Shown here in pieces: positions 30,376 through 34,445 of a stretch of 34,445 nucleotides of DNA. The notes beneath the pieces were generated by a model, which was not told the origin of the DNA, ran no database searches, and saw only the letters and a list, made by a program, of their open reading frames with translations. This stretch comes from Polaromonas sp. (GTDB lineage Bacteria > Pseudomonadota > Gammaproteobacteria > Burkholderiales > Burkholderiaceae_C), in NCBI RefSeq assembly GCF_030689685.1, contig NZ_JAUYEY010000073.1, positions 1 to 34,445 of the forward strand, written 5' to 3'. Position 1 is the stretch's first letter. The number at the start of each line of letters is the position of its first letter. Both the position numbers and the translations under genes were made by a program.

Positions 30376-32633
30376 AACGGCGCACCTGGCTGTTCAGTGC
30401 TGCGGGTGCGACCGGCGCGCTGATCGTGGGCTGGGGCTTGCTGCCGCCACGCTCGCGCACCGGCTCGGGACGGCTCTGGCCGCCGGCCGAAGGCGAGATC
30501 GCGCTCAATGGCTGGATCAAGGTCCTCACTGACGGTTCGGTGGTGCTGGCCATGCCGCGCAGCGAGATGGGACAGGGCGTCCATACGGCCTTGCCGATGC
30601 TGGCGGCCGAGGAGCTGGACTTGCCCCTGTCGCGCGTACACATAGAGCAGGCCGGATCGGATTCGATCTACGGCAACGTCGCGATGCTGGTGGCCAGCCT
30701 GCCTTTTCATCCGCTGGAGGTGGAACAGCGGCCTTTCAAGGTGGAGGCCGGGGAATGGATGGTCCGCAAGCTGGCGCGCGAGCTGGGCATCAATGCGACT
30801 GGCGGTTCCAGCAGTGTGGCCGACGCATGGATCGTTCTCCGCATGGCTGCGGCCACAGCGCGGGCGTCCTTGCTGGGTGCGGCTTCGCTGCAATGGCGCT
30901 TGCCGGTGGCCGAGTTCACGGTCAGGGAGGGTGTGATTTCGCACCCCTCGGGCAAATCCGCCCACTATGGTGAGCTGGCCAGATTCGCTGCCGCGACGCC
31001 ACCGGGCAAGGTCACGCTCAAAGAACGCAAGGACTGGAAGGTCATTGGCCACAGCGCCCCGCGCCGGGACATCCCGGCCAAAATGGATGGAACGGCCCTC
31101 TTCGGACTCGACGTTCGCCTGCCCGGTATGTTGTATGCCGCTATACGCCTGTGCCCCATGCTGGGTGGCGCGCCGGGTGCGATGGACATTCCCGCCGCGC
31201 TAGCCATGCCGGGTGTCGAGCGTTTCGTGCGTTTACCGGCCTACGCTGGCTCAACGGCCGGTTTTGCCGTGGTCGGCAAAAGCTGGTGGCAAGCGCAGCA
31301 GGCGGCGCAGGCCATGTCTGTCGATTGGCAGCAGCGGCCGGCCGGGGCGCTGGACTCGCGCCAAATCGAACTCGAGCTGGAGGCGGCGCTCCAGACAGAT
31401 GTGGGCTTTGTTTTTCATGAGCAAGGTGACACGGACCAGGCCGAAACGGCTGCTGCCCGACGTATCGAAGCCGTGTACCGCGCCCCTTATCTGGCACATG
31501 CCACCCTTGAGCCGATGAATTGCACGGCCCAGGTCCGGGACGGCAAGGTGTTTTTGTGGGTGCCGACCCAGGTGCCGCAGATGGGCGCCGCCATCGCCGC
31601 ACGTGTTGCCGGGGTGGCGGTGGAGGATGTGAGCGTGACCGTCACCTTGCTGGGCGGCGGTTTTGGCCGCCGCCTGGAAGTGGACTACATCGCCCAGGCG
31701 GTGCGGGTGGCCATGGACTGCGGCGGACGGCCGGTGCAGCTGATCTGGTCGCGTGAGGAGGACAGCACCCACGACTTCTATCGTCCCATGCAGGTGGCCC
31801 GGCTGCGTGCGTCTGTCGACGCCGACGGCCATATCAACAGCCTGCGCATCAGGTCAGCCGGCGACGCCATCACCCCGCGCTGGATGGAGCGTGGCCTTCC
31901 CCAATTCGCTGGGCCGGTGGATACCCCCGACAAAACCACGGCCGAGGGCCTGTTTGACCTGCCCTACGGCTTTCCCAGCCAGCACATGTCGCATGTGGCC
32001 ACGCGGAAAGGTGTGCCTGTGGGTTTCTGGCGTTCGGTCGGGCATTCGCACAATGCCTTCTTCTCAGAAAGTTTTATCGACGAGCTGGCGTTTGAGACTC
32101 GCCAGGACCCCTTGAGTCTGCGGCGCCGCTTGCTCCGGCATGCGCCGCAGTATCTCGCGGTGCTGGATCTGGCGGCCGACAAGGCTGGCTGGGGCCGCGC
32201 CTTGCCCGCAGGACAGGCGCGCGGTATCGCCCTGCATGAATCGTTCGGCTCCATCGTCGCGCAGGTGGCCGAGATGTCGCTGATCAACGGCCAGCCGCGG
32301 ATACACCGTGTGGTGTGCGCCATCGACTGTGGCACCGTGGTTAACCCCGACATCGTTGCCCAGCAAATGGAAAGTTCAGTGGTGTTCGCATTGACTGCCG
32401 CGCTGTACGGACGGGTGGATATCCATGCGGGCGTGGTGCAGCAGAAGAACTTTCCCGATGCACCGATGTTGCGTCTGGCGCAGGCGCCCCTGGTACAGAC
32501 GTATCTTGTTGAAAGTACCAGGTCGCCCGGCGGCGTCGGTGAACCTGGTGTACCTCCTTTGGCGCCCGCAGTGGCCAATGCCCTGTTCGTGCTGACGGGG
32601 GAGCGAGTGCGCGCCCTGCCATTGACCTTGTGA
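30372..32633 (+). CDS. Molybdopterin-binding large subunit (IorB-like aldehyde/xanthine oxidase family)
   Basis: 753 residues; the start at 30372 is the ATG overlapping the small-subunit stop. The N-terminus [22 protein letters not shown] is a twin-arginine signal (RRTWLF), so the folded cofactor-loaded complex is exported or membrane-anchored. Aldehyde-oxidase-type domains: [64 protein letters not shown] and, near the end, [20 protein letters not shown] carrying the active-site glutamate. No cytochrome subunit is seen downstream, where the rRNA operon begins. The substrate, likely an N-heterocycle or aldehyde, cannot be told from this. Confidence 0.93.
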   Translation: MKRRTWLFSAAGATGALIVGWGLLPPRSRTGSGRLWPPAEGEIALNGWIKVLTDGSVVLAMPRSEMGQGVHTALPMLAAEELDLPLSRVHIEQAGSDSIYGNVAMLVASLPFHPLEVEQRPFKVEAGEWMVRKLARELGINATGGSSSVADAWIVLRMAAATARASLLGAASLQWRLPVAEFTVREGVISHPSGKSAHYGELARFAAATPPGKVTLKERKDWKVIGHSAPRRDIPAKMDGTALFGLDVRLPGMLYAAIRLCPMLGGAPGAMDIPAALAMPGVERFVRLPAYAGSTAGFAVVGKSWWQAQQAAQAMSVDWQQRPAGALDSRQIELELEAALQTDVGFVFHEQGDTDQAETAAARRIEAVYRAPYLAHATLEPMNCTAQVRDGKVFLWVPTQVPQMGAAIAARVAGVAVEDVSVTVTLLGGGFGRRLEVDYIAQAVRVAMDCGGRPVQLIWSREEDSTHDFYRPMQVARLRASVDADGHINSLRIRSAGDAITPRWMERGLPQFAGPVDTPDKTTAEGLFDLPYGFPSQHMSHVATRKGVPVGFWRSVGHSHNAFFSESFIDELAFETRQDPLSLRRRLLRHAPQYLAVLDLAADKAGWGRALPAGQARGIALHESFGSIVAQVAEMSLINGQPRIHRVVCAIDCGTVVNPDIVAQQMESSVVFALTAALYGRVDIHAGVVQQKNFPDAPMLRLAQAPLVQTYLVESTRSPGGVGEPGVPPLAPAVANALFVLTGERVRALPLTL

Positions 32634-32652
32634 CTTGACCGGTAGGACTCGC

Positions 32653-32667
32653 GGCGCACGGTGCGCC
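32653..32667 (+). terminator. Possible terminator past the molybdenum hydroxylase genes
   Basis: GGCGCA-CGG-TGCGCC forms a short GC-rich hairpin twenty bases past the stop. No clear T-run follows, so factor-dependent termination is possible. Confidence 0.35.
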
Positions 32668-32713
32668 CGCGCAGAACTTTGGGATCGTTTCCGGAAGGCA
32701 TAAAAAGCCGTGC

Positions 32714-32719
32714 TATAGT
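32714..32719 (+). promoter_or_regulatory. Candidate rRNA promoter P0 (-10 box only)
   Basis: TATAGT followed by GGTTCTGCTAATCA, which resembles the segment after the other -10 boxes. No good -35 is seen, so P0 is weak or decayed. Confidence 0.35.
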
Positions 32720-32808
32720 CGACGGTTCTGCTAATCAATGATCTCTTCAATGAGGCCACCAGCTAGCAGGCAAGGGGCTCAAAAAAAAGCAGATTTTTTG
32801 AATTTGTT

Positions 32809-32861
32809 TTGACTGGAATGAAAAAACCGGTATAGAATCTAAGGCTCGACTGATTACAGTC
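32809..32861 (+). promoter_or_regulatory. rRNA promoter P1 with downstream hairpin
   Basis: TTGACT (32809-32814), 16-base spacer, TATAGA (32831-32836); then AAGGCTC and a hairpin GACTG-ATTA-CAGTC (32848-32861) near the expected transcript start. Confidence 0.7.
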
Positions 32862-32965
32862 AGCAACCTCAAAGCAAGTTGAAACGCTGCGAGTCTCGAC
32901 TCCAGTCCATAAATTGGGTCAGACCGGCCAAGTGATTGACAAGCCGGCAAAAAGTAAAATTTTTG

Positions 32966-33019
32966 TTGATCGGGATGAAAAAAACCGGTATATAATTTGA
33001 GGCTCTGCTGATTACGGCA
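32966..33019 (+). promoter_or_regulatory. rRNA promoter P2 with downstream hairpin
   Basis: TTGATC (32966-32971), 17-base spacer, TATATAAT (32989-32996); then GAGGCTC and a hairpin TGCTG-ATTA-CGGCA (33006-33019). The spacer ends GATGAAAAAAACCGG, nearly the same as in P1. Confidence 0.72.
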
Positions 33020-33089
33020 AGCAAACAAACTTTAAAAAAGTTGCTCTGAAAAAGAGGTTTGTGAGCAGATCAAAAAGTAACCCTTCGGG

Positions 33090-33144
33090 TTGACAGGTTG
33101 TTAAAAAACATGTCATAATTCGAGGCTTAGCTGATCACAGCTAA
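33090..33144 (+). promoter_or_regulatory. rRNA promoter P3 with downstream hairpin
   Basis: TTGACA (33090-33095), 18-base spacer, CATAAT (33114-33119); then CGAGGC and a perfect hairpin TTAGCTG-ATCA-CAGCTAA (33127-33144). Best -35 of the set. Confidence 0.78.
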
Positions 33145-33401
33145 CGACGAAAACGAAGCCGCCAAGCGGTGACGAGAGTAGTCAGGATCATTAAAAATTT
33201 ACAGCCGATAAGTATGGGCGTTTGAAGGCGATTGCCAGGCAAAGTTAACGAAAGTTAATCAGCCAGGTCTTCTGACCTTAAACGCTCATAGAGATAGAAA
33301 ATGTGAAATCGTCAAGATTTCTCATCAATTCCGTTTTTATGAGTTTCTTCCCGCAACCAATTTCGGTTGGATGTGGGGAGTTGAAAATTATTGCAGTGAT
33401 T

Positions 33402-34445
<1,044 letters not shown>

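Larger units (their letters stand above)
32634..33401 (+). promoter_or_regulatory. rRNA operon promoter and leader region
   Basis: About 770 bases with no protein gene. Successive rRNA-type promoters are followed by a structured leader. The leader has long-range pairing between TATGGGCGTTTGAAGG (about 33213) and CCTTAAACGCTCATA (33276-33290), an inner AGGTC/GACCT hairpin (33265-33278), and a boxA-like GATCATTAAAAATTTAC near 33186, which aligns with the antitermination box of other betaproteobacterial rRNA leaders as I remember them. The separate promoters are listed individually. Confidence 0.8.

Overview
The window looks like the chromosome of a betaproteobacterium of the family Comamonadaceae, probably close to Rhodoferax or Polaromonas. 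This rests on the partial 16S rRNA gene at the right end and its leader, the high-GC coding style, and interspersed repeats that I associate (from memory, unchecked) with that family. No database search was possible, so the genus is an inference.

Left edge (1-1810) is accessory DNA: the 5' end of an IS3-family transposase gene, a gene-cassette-like unit (a small CxxC/CxxC protein whose reading frame runs through an attC-like site carrying four copies of an 8-bp repeat), and a toxin-antitoxin pair of the HI1419/HI1420 (HigBA-like) type. From 1942 to 11356 almost everything is on the minus strand and mostly housekeeping: priA, hemE, a lipoprotein, a CoA-binding protein, a thioredoxin-fold protein, dsbD, an AlaX-type editing protein and a second toxin-antitoxin pair (RelB/YafQ type). 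Between 11477 and 13861 a radical SAM/B12-binding protein gene is flanked by debris: a truncated HTH gene and an in-frame fusion of a LacI N-terminus to an internal piece of glucarate dehydratase.

From 13965 to 21812 there is a compact cluster: a MocR-type regulator read leftward, and rightward a LysE-type exporter, an EamA/DMT transporter, a PLP aminotransferase, a glutathione S-transferase, a PhzF-family protein, a glyoxalase-like protein, a 26-codon hydrophobic ORF and a serine/threonine dehydratase-like enzyme. Many junctions overlap by 1-4 bases, so most of it should be one or two transcripts. Together they suggest an amino-acid handling (catabolism plus export) module whose substrate cannot be read from sequence. 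Next come a histidine phosphatase, a sugar-dehydrogenase-like lipoprotein, a creatininase-family protein, a membrane-anchored unknown, a phospholipase-D-type lipoprotein, the ABC-F ATPase Uup, and a two-subunit molybdenum hydroxylase. The right end is an rRNA operon: tandem promoters, leader and the first ~1.04 kb of 16S rRNA.

The most unusual signal is not a gene. A short element, GCTAT-N7-ATAGC-N20-GGGC(T), recurs about ten times across the window on both strands, in intergenic gaps and inside genes. All five sense-oriented intragenic copies are read in the same frame (pattern I-A-x6-[W/R/Q]-[A/V]), and two lie in the same gene, dsbD, one of them forming its signal peptide. Other repeats interrupt priA and supply the C-terminus of the dehydratase. 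The rRNA promoters carry a second notable pattern: a hairpin with a conserved loop and covarying stem just downstream of each of three -10 boxes.
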